Part shown: in pieces, positions 7,427-15,984 of the stretch
Layout: every line of letters starts with the position of its first letter
Position numbering within the stretch: position 1 is the first letter of the stretch
Source: Microvirga sp052115485
Lineage (GTDB): Bacteria > Pseudomonadota > Alphaproteobacteria > Rhizobiales > Beijerinckiaceae
DNA: 64,000 bases
Assembly (NCBI RefSeq): GCF_052115485.1
Contig: NZ_JBFRGU010000006.1
Coordinates: forward strand, 186,001 to 250,000
Direction of reading: 5' to 3'
Translations under genes and position numbers: made by a program
Notes under the pieces: model-generated
What the model saw: only the letters and a program-made list of their open reading frames with translations
Databases searched by the model: none
Told to the model about the DNA's origin: nothing

Positions 7427-8542
7427 TCAGGCGCCAAGCAATTTCCCTGTTCGCTGAACGGTTGTCCCCGCAACTTTGGCGAGGCGCTGCCCCGCTCCCG
7501 CGAAGCGGGCGAGAATGCGCGCGAACATGATCCCGTCCGAACCGGTCTTGGCCGGCGTCACGGTGCCGGTCAGGGGATCGACGATATCGGCGATCACATC
7601 TCCCGCCTTCACCTGCGCGCCTGGCTGCACCCGGAATACGACGATGCCGGAGGCCGGTGCGGCGACAGGCTCGGATGCGGCGAGCGGCGTCGGCTTGCAG
7701 GAAGCCGCCGGCACCTTCGGAGCCTCGCCCGCAATCACGCCGCGCAAAATCATGTAGTCGATCAAGGCCTTCGCATCGGCCTTGGCGTATTCGTGGTTCA
7801 CGTCGGCCTCGCCACGGAATTCCACCGTGGTCGAATGGCATGAGAACGGAATCGGGCGGTCGGGGAAGCGATCCGCCAACTCGCCCCACGGACGGCTACA
7901 AGCCTCGTCGAACGGATCGTCGCCGGATTCTTCCGCCAGCAGAACCACCTTCATGTCGAGGAGCGCGCAAAGCGGCGCGAACTCATCCGCCGAGCGAGTA
8001 TGCGTATAAAGGTGCATCACCGCCTCGGAATCGCAGTGCAGATCGAGCACCACATCGGCATCGATAGCGAGGCGCAGCAAAGTCTTCTTCAAGACCTCGG
8101 CGGGCGTGTTCGCAGGCCACGCGTCGAGTTCGGACAGAAGCGTCGCGCGGATCGTCCGGACATTCGCCTCACCGTCATCCGTCAGCCGGTCCGCCACACG
8201 CTCGGCCACCTTCGGGACGAGATAGGGATAGCCCCGGTTGAAATTAACGCCGTTCGAAAAATCAAAGCGGCCAACCGGCGTGCCGAGCATGCGCTGTGTC
8301 AGACCGATTGGATTGGCCGACGGCACGAGGACGATCTCGCCCTTGATCTTGCCTTCCGCTTCGAGCGCCAGAAGCCGCTCACGCACGTGGTGGGCTGCGA
8401 TCATGCCGGGAATCTCGTCGGCATGGAGCGCGGCCTGGATGTAGACGCGCGGCCGCGCCCCCAATTCGCCGAAGCGATGCACGGTCAGAGCAAGGTTCGC
8501 GCCGGGAGCGAGAGGCGAAAGGGAAATCTGTTCTGTTTTCAT
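7427..8542 (-). CDS. Succinylglutamate desuccinylase/aspartoacylase family protein
   Basis: A 371-residue Zn-dependent carboxypeptidase-fold hydrolase. Metal-binding residues are seen in the AALHADEIPGM (His and Glu) and LDLHCD motifs, with the substrate-arginine region in SANPIGLTQR. The C-terminal part, PASGIVVFRVQPGAQVKAGD, resembles the beta-barrel domain of this family. ATG 8542 is chosen because the family begins at about this point; an upstream in-frame TTG lacks support. It lies 91 bases downstream of glucokinase and may be the last gene of that transcript. The substrate (an N-acyl amino acid or related amide) is not determinable. Confidence 0.85.
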   Translation of the reverse strand: MKTEQISLSPLAPGANLALTVHRFGELGARPRVYIQAALHADEIPGMIAAHHVRERLLALEAEGKIKGEIVLVPSANPIGLTQRMLGTPVGRFDFSNGVNFNRGYPYLVPKVAERVADRLTDDGEANVRTIRATLLSELDAWPANTPAEVLKKTLLRLAIDADVVLDLHCDSEAVMHLYTHTRSADEFAPLCALLDMKVVLLAEESGDDPFDEACSRPWGELADRFPDRPIPFSCHSTTVEFRGEADVNHEYAKADAKALIDYMILRGVIAGEAPKVPAASCKPTPLAASEPVAAPASGIVVFRVQPGAQVKAGDVIADIVDPLTGTVTPAKTGSDGIMFARILARFAGAGQRLAKVAGTTVQRTGKLLGA

Positions 8543-8633
8543 GACCAACTGACGGAATGTGTGGAACGCGGCAGGGGCCAGTGTCTCATCGTGCTCCAGC
8601 CGCCCTACCAATCGCTGGAAGCCTTGAACAACC

Positions 8634-9632
8634 TCAAGCCGCTTGCCAACCCTGCGCGTGATAAATGAAACGCTGCGGATGGGTCACGAGCGCCGACAGC
8701 CCCTCAAGGGCCGGCTCTGGATTCGTGATGACGAAAGCCGGGACGTTGCGCGCCCAGTTCTCGTGAGGGGCCTTGCGATCGAAGGCACCGCGAAAGCCGC
8801 CTTTTTGCAGAATGTCGACCATGCGGGGCGCAATGCCTCCGCCGATGAAAACCCCACCGCTCGCCTCGAAGGTCAAAGCGAGATCCCCGGCGAAGCGCCC
8901 GAGCCAGCGCCCGAAGAAATCGAGAGTCTCGGTTGCCAAAGCATCGTTTTCCCGCGCCGCGGCGAGAATGTCATTCGGGACCTTGAAGGTAAAATCCACG
9001 GCGCGATGGATGCCAAGCGCCCGGGACAGCCGAAAAAGTCCAGGCCCGGAAAGAACGACTTCCGCCGTGATGCGTCCGCCGACCCGCTCGAGGTGAGGCC
9101 ACAGAGCCATTTCCTCGTCGGTGGTCGGGCCGAACTCCACATGGCCCGCCTCCGTCGCCAGAATCGCGAACCGATCCTCCACCGGCACGAGAGCTGCGGC
9201 GCCGAAGCCCGTTCCAGGCCCGAGCACGAGACGCGCGCCTGCTCCGGGGGCCCCGCCATTGCCGAGGGGTGCGATGTCACCTCTGGCGGCATCGAGTACC
9301 GTCACCGAGGCCGCAACCGGCGTGTAGTCATTGACGAGGGTCACGCGTTCGAGGCCGAGCGTCGTCCCGATGGCTTTCGCGTCGATGGTCCAATGGGCGT
9401 TGGTGAGTCGGATGACCGACCGGTCGACCCGTGTTGCGACCGCGATGATCGCCGATTTCGGGGCGTCCCCCGCATAGCCTTTCAGCGCGACCTTGATCGC
9501 CGCCACGGGGTCGGGTGTCTGGGCCGTGAGCGTGCGGGGCAGGAAATGGATGGGCTCTCCGGGGGCGGGCAGTACCGCGAAACGGGCGTTGGTGCCCCCG
9601 ATATCACCGAGCAGAACAGGAAACGCGAACAT
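8634..9632 (-). CDS. glk: Glucokinase
   Basis: A 332-residue bacterial ROK-independent glucokinase (Glk type) phosphorylating glucose with ATP to glucose-6-phosphate. The N-terminal phosphate-binding motif GDIGGTNARF and the later GPGTGFGAA and EAGHVEFGP motifs are clear. ATG 9632 is preferred to a TTG immediately before it. It follows the GH15 gene by 42 bases in a minus-strand run with otsA and otsB, so its likely substrate source is glucose freed from trehalose by the GH15 enzyme. That pathway link is inferred from context. Confidence 0.93.
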   Translation of the reverse strand: MFAFPVLLGDIGGTNARFAVLPAPGEPIHFLPRTLTAQTPDPVAAIKVALKGYAGDAPKSAIIAVATRVDRSVIRLTNAHWTIDAKAIGTTLGLERVTLVNDYTPVAASVTVLDAARGDIAPLGNGGAPGAGARLVLGPGTGFGAAALVPVEDRFAILATEAGHVEFGPTTDEEMALWPHLERVGGRITAEVVLSGPGLFRLSRALGIHRAVDFTFKVPNDILAAARENDALATETLDFFGRWLGRFAGDLALTFEASGGVFIGGGIAPRMVDILQKGGFRGAFDRKAPHENWARNVPAFVITNPEPALEGLSALVTHPQRFIYHAQGWQAA

Positions 9633-9674
9633 CAAACCTTATGCACCTTGTCTGCTCTTTCTCGCCATTGCCGG

Positions 9675-11483
9675 TCAGAATGCATCCTCCCAGCTCCGGC
9701 TCAGGCGTACGGCAGAATTGATAAGACCGACCATGGAATAGGTCTGCGGGAAATTGCCCCATAATTCCCCTGTCGTGAAGTCCGCATCCTCAGAAAAGAG
9801 ACCGAAGGAATTCCGTAAGGCCAGAATTTTCTCGAACAGATCCCGCGCCTCGTCCTTGCGGCCAATGGCATTGAGGGCATCCACATACCAGAAAGCGCAG
9901 ATCATGAAGGCCGTGTGCATGAGCCCAAAGTCGTCCTCGGTATCATAGCGCAGAAAGAGATCGCCACGCCGAAGGGTCTTGCCGATGGCCTCGACGGTCG
10001 CCACGAACCGCGGATCCGTGGGTTTCACGAAATTCAATTCCGCGAGAAGAAGCAGGGTGGCGTCGAGATCCTGTCCATCGAAACTCGAAACGAAAGTTCC
10101 CCTTTGGGGGCTGTAGGCGCGCACCTCGATGACCGCATGTATGCGGTCGGCCTGCTCCCGCCAGTAGGCGGCCCGATCCTCCCGCTTCAGCATCTTGCCG
10201 ATCTTTGCCAGACGGTCGCAGGCGGCCCAGCACATGACACTCGGAAATGTGTGGACGGAGGCCTTGGTGCGAAGCTCCCAGGGGCCCGCATCCGGCTGAT
10301 CGAAGACTTCGACCGCCCGCTGGCCGAGTTTTTCCAGATGTTCAAACAAGGCGCGATTGCCGGTGCGGATCAGGCGGCGGTCGAAAAAGGCGTGGGTGGA
10401 GGCGAGAACGATGCTGCCGTAGGCGTCGTTCTGAATCTGGGTGTAGGCCGCGTTACCGACGCGGACCGGCCCCATGCCGCGGTATCCCGCAAGCGCCTCT
10501 GCCTCGTATTCATCGAGCCGCATGGAACGCGTGATGCTGAACAGCGGCGGCATGTCCTTCTGATCGGGGATCGCCTCCACGTCGTCCACGATATTGGCGA
10601 TGTAGTTGAGGTAGTCTTCCATCGTGCGCGTGGTGCCCAGGCGGTTGAGCGCATGAATCACGAAATAGGCATCGCGCAGCCAGCAATAACGATAATCCCA
10701 GTTGCGACGGGTGTTCGGAGCTTCGGGAACCGACGTGGTAAGCGCCGCGACGATGGCGCCGGTTTCCTCATAGTTACAAAGTTTGAGAGTGATCGCGGCG
10801 CGAATAACCGCTTCCTGCCAATCGAACGGGATCGACAACGACCGCACCCAGTCGAGCCAGAAATCCACAGTCTTGTCGAGAAACTCGCGCGCCGTCGCAT
10901 CGGCCTCGGCGCGCAAGGGTTCGTCCTCGCCGAAGAAGAAGGAAATCGGCTTGTCGACCACGAAGGGGCGCTCCGCGAACACGTAGGAAATTGGCGCGTC
11001 GGTGGTGAGCCTCAACGACCTGTTATCTCCCACGAAACGCAGGTGGTTACTGCCGCGCGTCAGGGTGGGCTGCTGCGATCCCCATTCGAAATGAGGCCGA
11101 AGGCGCACGCGGATCCGCGGGCGACCCTTCACGGGCCGCACACGACGGATCAGTTCCGGCGGCCGAAACATCCGGTCGAAATTCTTGAAGCGCGGCGCGA
11201 AGTCGGTGATCTCGACCACATTGCCGTAGGCGTCCATCATGGTCGAAACGAGAACCGCCGTATTCTCGATATAGGCCTGCTCACAACTCTGCATACCGAT
11301 CATGTCGATGGCGAAAACGCCTCGTTGATCGGCATCGGATTGTCCTTCCGGACTATCGAGCAGAGCCGATAGGACCGGGTCGCCGTCGAAGCGCGGAAAG
11401 CAGCTCCAGACAATCTGCGCACGGCGGTCCACAAGTGCTGAGATCATGCAATTGCCGATGACGGCAAGGTCGAGCGAAGTCAT
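9675..11483 (-). CDS. Glycoside hydrolase family 15 protein (possible trehalase)
   Basis: A 602-residue cytoplasmic GH15 enzyme lacking a signal peptide. The N-terminal beta-domain (IGNCMISALVDRRAQIVWSC) precedes the alpha/alpha barrel with the hallmark NWDYRYCWLRDAYF. GH15 includes glucoamylases and the mycobacterial-type trehalases. Because its start overlaps the otsB stop (ATGA at 11480-11483) and glk follows, hydrolysis of trehalose to two glucoses is the best guess, although maltooligosaccharides cannot be excluded. Length is normal for the family. Confidence 0.92.
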   Translation of the reverse strand: MTSLDLAVIGNCMISALVDRRAQIVWSCFPRFDGDPVLSALLDSPEGQSDADQRGVFAIDMIGMQSCEQAYIENTAVLVSTMMDAYGNVVEITDFAPRFKNFDRMFRPPELIRRVRPVKGRPRIRVRLRPHFEWGSQQPTLTRGSNHLRFVGDNRSLRLTTDAPISYVFAERPFVVDKPISFFFGEDEPLRAEADATAREFLDKTVDFWLDWVRSLSIPFDWQEAVIRAAITLKLCNYEETGAIVAALTTSVPEAPNTRRNWDYRYCWLRDAYFVIHALNRLGTTRTMEDYLNYIANIVDDVEAIPDQKDMPPLFSITRSMRLDEYEAEALAGYRGMGPVRVGNAAYTQIQNDAYGSIVLASTHAFFDRRLIRTGNRALFEHLEKLGQRAVEVFDQPDAGPWELRTKASVHTFPSVMCWAACDRLAKIGKMLKREDRAAYWREQADRIHAVIEVRAYSPQRGTFVSSFDGQDLDATLLLLAELNFVKPTDPRFVATVEAIGKTLRRGDLFLRYDTEDDFGLMHTAFMICAFWYVDALNAIGRKDEARDLFEKILALRNSFGLFSEDADFTTGELWGNFPQTYSMVGLINSAVRLSRSWEDAF

Positions 11484-12265
11484 ACGTTAGCGGTCTCCAA
11501 TCGAGGTAATGCGCCTCCCGCAGCCCATGTGGACAAGCACCGTCTCAAATCGGTAGGCGATTCCAATCTTCGTTGTGCAACGGTTTCGCCCGCGCCGATG
11601 CGGATCGACACGCCGCCATGAGCATTCACGGATTTGAATCCGTTCTCATCCGTCAGGTCGTCTCCAACGAAGATCGGCTTGCGGCCGAGGTAGGGCTCTT
11701 GGCGCAGGAAAGCTTCGATGACTTTTCCCTTTCCGGCTGCGGCCGGCACAATTTCCGCCACGGCCTTGCCGAACTGAACGCGGTACTCAGGCCCGAGGGA
11801 CTCGACGGCTGCATTGACGGTCGCGAGCACGAAATCCTTTTCCTGTGGTGCGAGGCGCCAATGCACGGCGACCGAGCAACCCTTATCCTCGATCAGCACC
11901 CCGGGCTTCTGCGAAACAGTCTCATCGAGGCGAGGGACGATATCGCGCAGGCGTGGATGGTCTTCCGGCTGACAGAGAAACACATTCTCGCCGATACGAT
12001 ATTCGAGCCCGTGCAACCCGGCGGTATCGAAGCGATCCGAAATGAGTTTTTCATCGAGAAATGCGATAGGCCGACCGCTGATGATGGCGAGCGCCCCGCC
12101 CAGCCGAATCTGGATACGATGAAGAACGTCGCAAAGCCCAGGATCGACAGCGACCGCATCGGGCCGCTCGACGATATCGACCAGTGTTCCATCGAAATCG
12201 AGAAACAACGCCCAATCGGTCTCGTTGACTAACGGCACAGTTCGATGTGTCGAGGTTTCATGCAT
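11480..12265 (-). CDS. otsB: Trehalose-6-phosphate phosphatase
   Basis: A 261-residue HAD-superfamily phosphatase that converts trehalose-6-phosphate to trehalose. The nucleophile motif is DFDGTLVDI (residues ~23-31), motif II is in LAIISGRP, and motif III/IV is in FVGDDLTDENGF. It overlaps otsA upstream by eight bases and the GH15 gene downstream by four, so all three are probably translated from one mRNA. No unusual residues are seen. Confidence 0.95.
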   Translation of the reverse strand: MHETSTHRTVPLVNETDWALFLDFDGTLVDIVERPDAVAVDPGLCDVLHRIQIRLGGALAIISGRPIAFLDEKLISDRFDTAGLHGLEYRIGENVFLCQPEDHPRLRDIVPRLDETVSQKPGVLIEDKGCSVAVHWRLAPQEKDFVLATVNAAVESLGPEYRVQFGKAVAEIVPAAAGKGKVIEAFLRQEPYLGRKPIFVGDDLTDENGFKSVNAHGGVSIRIGAGETVAQRRLESPTDLRRCLSTWAAGGALPRLETANV

Positions 12266-14492
12266 TGGCCGCCGCGCGCCTCCCCGCCTTGATCAAGCGG
12301 CGGATACGCTGCTTCTTGCGCAAGCGCGATGCCGCAAGAAGCATTTGTCCCGCCCAGCGATAAACATTTCGCTCGCGGACCTGATCGCGCATCAGGCGCA
12401 TGCGCTCACGCTGCTCGTTTTGCGACATCCTCAGCGCGCGATCGATGGCCTGGGCCATGGCGTGGCCGTTGTACGGGTTGACGATCAACGCCTCCGACAG
12501 CTCACGCGATGCGCCAGCGAAAGCGGACAGGATCAGGACGCCCTCCTCGTCGTCGCGCGCGGCGACGAATTCCTTGGCGACGAGATTCATGCCGTCATGG
12601 AGACTGGACACGATGCACAAATCCGCCGCGCGAAAGAGTTCGAAGACCTGATCGGGCTGATGATGCCGGACCAGAAGCTTGATCGGTTCATAGCTCTCCG
12701 AGCCGTGCCTTTCGTTGATCTCTCTCGCCAATGCTTCCGCCTCATCCTGGAGAAGACGATAGTTCGCGAGCTTGCTGCGCGTCGGCGCCGCGACCTGGAT
12801 GAAGGTGAAACGCCCTTTCCATTCAGGATTTTCCGTCAGCAGGGTGTCGATGGCTTGCAAACGGTCGACGATGCCTTTCGTGTAGTCGAACCGTTCGATG
12901 CCGACGCCGATACGGATATCCTCCGGCAAGCCGAGACGCTCGCGCACCACCCGACGACACTCCGATACGGGCTTTTGCCCTTCCAATGCGGTCGGCGGCC
13001 ACTCGATGGAGATCGGATAGGGCCGGATCAACGTTTCCTCTCCGCCGAAGGTGACGGAATCGTTTTCCCGGTCGATGCGGCTTTCCACGTAAGTATCGAC
13101 CGCGTCGAGGAAGTGATTGCAATGCGCCTGCGTGTGGAACCCGAGGATGGACGAACCAAGAAGGCCGTCAATGATTTCCTCCCGCCACGGGCAGATGCCG
13201 AAGGTTTCCGCGTTCGGCCAGGGAATATGCCAGAAAGTGACGATGGTGGCGCGCGGAAGGCGGTCGCGGATCATGCGCGGCAGCAGCGCGAAATGATAAT
13301 CCTGCACGAGCACAATCGGGTCTTCGCGCTTGGCTTCAGCGACGACTGCGTCCGCAAACTTTTCGTTCACGGCGCGATACATGCGCCAGTCGGATTCGCG
13401 GAAAACCGGCCGTACGAAGGCGATGTGACAGAGCGGCCATAAACCCTCGTTGGCGGCACCGTAATAGTAGCCGTCCTGCTCCTCTTCCGTCAGCCAGACG
13501 CGCCGCAGCGTGTAGGACGGATGGCTCGGCGGAACCGCGACGCGATTGTTGACATCGACGGTTTCGCGATCAGCCGTGCCGCTGCCGTGTGCGATCCAGG
13601 TGCCGCCGCAGGCGCGCGTCACGGGTTCGAGCGCCGCAACCAACCCGCTCGCGGGAATCTGCAGCACGATGCTGCCATCCTCGGTCTTGTTGTGGATGTA
13701 AGGTTCGCGGTTCGATACCACAATCACTTCAGAACCGGACAATTCGTTCGACAGGGCCGCGCGCAGCGTTTCCGGATTCCAGTCCGTGTGAGCCGCATCG
13801 ATGGTGCGACGTGAGGATTCAAGCTCCTGCAACACGTCGCGAATTTCCTGGCCGATGGGAATCAGCTCGTCATCGGCAGGCGCCCCCGCCGTTCCCGTGC
13901 GTGCGCTCTCGATGGCCTGCCGGATTGAAGCGAGCCAACGCCGCATCACCAGCGTCGCGATGATCGAGGCGAGCGCCGCCGCTCCGAATGCGACCCCGGT
14001 CAATGCGAGAAAGAGATAGTTGCGCGCCTCCCAGCCGCGACGATCGGCATAGCTTAGATCGTGCAGAATCACGAGGTGGCCCATTTGGCCGTTGCCGATT
14101 CGCAACGGGAATGCGCTCACCAGAATGTTGCGGTTCTCTTCAAGAAGGGTCGAGAAAGTCTCGGTGTTCGACCGCGCCGCCTGCTCGCAGGAAAACGATG
14201 CCGGCATATTCTTGGTGGGAAAGCGCAAACCGCTCACATCGCAATATCCTATCGCGAGCACGCGTTCGTCGGATGTAATCCTGTCGAACAAAGCGTTGAG
14301 ATCGGTGGCGTCGTTCTTTTGCAGAAGGCTTGCGACTTGATCGCGAGCCGAGTTGAACAGAAGCCGGGAACGCAATTCCACGTCGCGGCGAGACCATTGT
14401 TCCACAAACGAGGTCGCAAATGGCAGTACCGCCAGAATGACGATGGCGGCGACCAGAAGCGCTATCCCACCGAAGCGGAGGATGATTCTCAA
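12258..14492 (-). CDS. otsA: Trehalose-6-phosphate synthase with N-terminal membrane sensor region
   Basis: A 744-residue protein, about 270 residues longer than classical OtsA. The N terminus has a transmembrane helix (residues ~6-30), a predicted periplasmic region of about 130 residues and a second helix (~163-187), followed by a HAMP-like linker (IRQAIESARTG to VLQELESSRR). From about 256 on there is a complete GT20 domain: VVSNREPY, VQDYHFALLPRMIRDRLP, FWHIPWPNAETF, ERFDYTKGIVDRLQAID and LHDGMNLVAKEFVA. It makes trehalose-6-phosphate from UDP-glucose and glucose-6-phosphate. The fusion suggests activity tuned by an envelope signal, which is inference. It heads the otsA-otsB-GH15-glk run. 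Confidence 0.93.
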   Translation of the reverse strand: MRIILRFGGIALLVAAIVILAVLPFATSFVEQWSRRDVELRSRLLFNSARDQVASLLQKNDATDLNALFDRITSDERVLAIGYCDVSGLRFPTKNMPASFSCEQAARSNTETFSTLLEENRNILVSAFPLRIGNGQMGHLVILHDLSYADRRGWEARNYLFLALTGVAFGAAALASIIATLVMRRWLASIRQAIESARTGTAGAPADDELIPIGQEIRDVLQELESSRRTIDAAHTDWNPETLRAALSNELSGSEVIVVSNREPYIHNKTEDGSIVLQIPASGLVAALEPVTRACGGTWIAHGSGTADRETVDVNNRVAVPPSHPSYTLRRVWLTEEEQDGYYYGAANEGLWPLCHIAFVRPVFRESDWRMYRAVNEKFADAVVAEAKREDPIVLVQDYHFALLPRMIRDRLPRATIVTFWHIPWPNAETFGICPWREEIIDGLLGSSILGFHTQAHCNHFLDAVDTYVESRIDRENDSVTFGGEETLIRPYPISIEWPPTALEGQKPVSECRRVVRERLGLPEDIRIGVGIERFDYTKGIVDRLQAIDTLLTENPEWKGRFTFIQVAAPTRSKLANYRLLQDEAEALAREINERHGSESYEPIKLLVRHHQPDQVFELFRAADLCIVSSLHDGMNLVAKEFVAARDDEEGVLILSAFAGASRELSEALIVNPYNGHAMAQAIDRALRMSQNEQRERMRLMRDQVRERNVYRWAGQMLLAASRLRKKQRIRRLIKAGRRAAANA

Positions 14493-14607
14493 AACCCTTT
14501 ACCCTCACTGAAAGTTGTCACGCTATGCCGAACGGCTAAGCTTTAAACTCGCAAGGACGCGCAAGGTTTCATGCCTGCGCGCAAATCTCGCAAGCACGTG
14601 ACAAACG

Positions 14608-14638
14608 AAAAAGGCCCGGTCGAAGAACCGGGCCCTTT
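14608..14638 (-). terminator. Terminator of the type I secretion operon
   Basis: GGCCCGGT (14613-14620) and ACCGGGCC (14627-14634) form an eight-base stem with a six-base loop. Read on the minus strand it is followed by TTTTT, just downstream of the HlyD-type gene stop at 14662. Confidence 0.82.
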
Positions 14639-14661
14639 CATTTTGAATGTGACTAAGTCGT

Positions 14662-15984
14662 CTAGTGTTCGCGGAACGCGCGAGCAAACTGCTCATGAAT
14701 CGGCTTCATGAGATATTGGAACGGTGTGCGCTCATTGACCTCGACGAACACTTCCGCCTGCATGCCCGCGATCAACTTGAGCTGGCCGAGGCGCTTGAGC
14801 TCGTCCGCGGGAATCGCCACGCGGATCGTGTAGAACGACGCGCCGGTCTGTTGGTCACGCGTCACGTCGGCCGAGATGCGCGAAAGCGTTCCGTGCAACT
14901 CGGGCGTCGAACGCGCGTTGGACGCATGAACGCGGATCGTTGCCGGTTGGCCGACGGCCAACTGATCGATTTCGTTCGGCTGCACACGCGCTTCGAGATC
15001 GAGAGTATCGTTCGCCGGGACGATAAGCATCACCGGCTCGGCGGGCGAGATCACGCCACCGACCGTATGAACATTGAGCTGGTGCACGAAACCAGTGCTC
15101 GGCGCGCGAATGTCCGTGCGCTTGAGCTGATCTTCAGCCGCTACACGCCGCTCGGTATACTCGTTGATTTGAGCCTGCGTATCGCGCAACTCCTTGAGAG
15201 TGTTCGCACGCGTCTCCTCATCGACCTGAATGATCTGAAGCGAAGTTTCCGCGATACGTCCCTCGGACTGGGCAACTGCCGCAATCAGCTGGCCGCGCTG
15301 ACCCTCAATGGAGGCGCCATCGCGCTCGAGAGCATTCAAGCGTGGAAGCTGCACGAGGTTCTTCTGGTAGAGATCGCGAACGCCCTTCAGTTCCTCAGCA
15401 ATGAACTCAGCTTCGCGAGCCTTCGATTCCTGCTGTGCCCGAAGGCCGCGGATCTCATCCTGGAACTGAGAAATGCGCTTCTTGAGCTGGTCCTTCTGGC
15501 TTTCGCGGCTCGCCTTGCGCGCCTCGAACAAGGTCTTCTCGGAGGCCAGCATTTTCTTGACGCCGGGCTCCTCCAGACGGCTGGCGAACTCTGCCGGAAT
15601 CTCGATTGCCGGCGCGCCATCGCGCTCCGCGTCGAGGCGAGCCTGACGCGCCAGCAACTCGTCGAGCTGCTTGGACACGAGCTGGAGGTTTGCCCTCGTT
15701 ACCGTCTCGTCGAGACGGACCAGAAGATCGCCAGCATTCACGCGGTCGCCGTCACGCACCTTCAACTCGCCGACGATGCCGCCGGTCGGATGCTGAACCT
15801 TCTTGACGCTGGAATCGATGACGAACTGGCCACCGGCGACAACGGCGCCGGACAGGTTCGCTGTCGCGGCCCAAAGTCCGATGGTGCCCCCGAAGAGCGC
15901 AATCACCGAAAGTCCGAGTCGATTGAGATAACGAAGCTTCTTCTGATGAGCAGACGGCTTCGGGGCAGCTTGCAGGATCAACAT
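14662..15984 (-). CDS. HlyD family type I secretion periplasmic adaptor
   Basis: A 440-residue membrane-fusion protein linking the inner-membrane exporter to an outer-membrane TolC-like channel. There is a short cytoplasmic tail and one transmembrane helix (residues ~27-48), a biotinyl-lipoyl hairpin (VQHPTGGIVGELKVRDGDRV), a long alpha-helical coiled coil (~100-290) and a C-terminal beta-barrel (DIRAPSTGFVHQLNVHTVGG). Its start overlaps the exporter stop by one base. It resembles the PrtE/LapC branch. No outer-membrane partner or substrate gene is adjacent. Confidence 0.92.
   Translation of the reverse strand: MLILQAAPKPSAHQKKLRYLNRLGLSVIALFGGTIGLWAATANLSGAVVAGGQFVIDSSVKKVQHPTGGIVGELKVRDGDRVNAGDLLVRLDETVTRANLQLVSKQLDELLARQARLDAERDGAPAIEIPAEFASRLEEPGVKKMLASEKTLFEARKASRESQKDQLKKRISQFQDEIRGLRAQQESKAREAEFIAEELKGVRDLYQKNLVQLPRLNALERDGASIEGQRGQLIAAVAQSEGRIAETSLQIIQVDEETRANTLKELRDTQAQINEYTERRVAAEDQLKRTDIRAPSTGFVHQLNVHTVGGVISPAEPVMLIVPANDTLDLEARVQPNEIDQLAVGQPATIRVHASNARSTPELHGTLSRISADVTRDQQTGASFYTIRVAIPADELKRLGQLKLIAGMQAEVFVEVNERTPFQYLMKPIHEQFARAFREH

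Noticed and set aside
9915..11372. A 485-codon open frame antisense to the GH15 gene.
   Set aside because: Mirror frame of a well-supported enzyme, without initiation signal.
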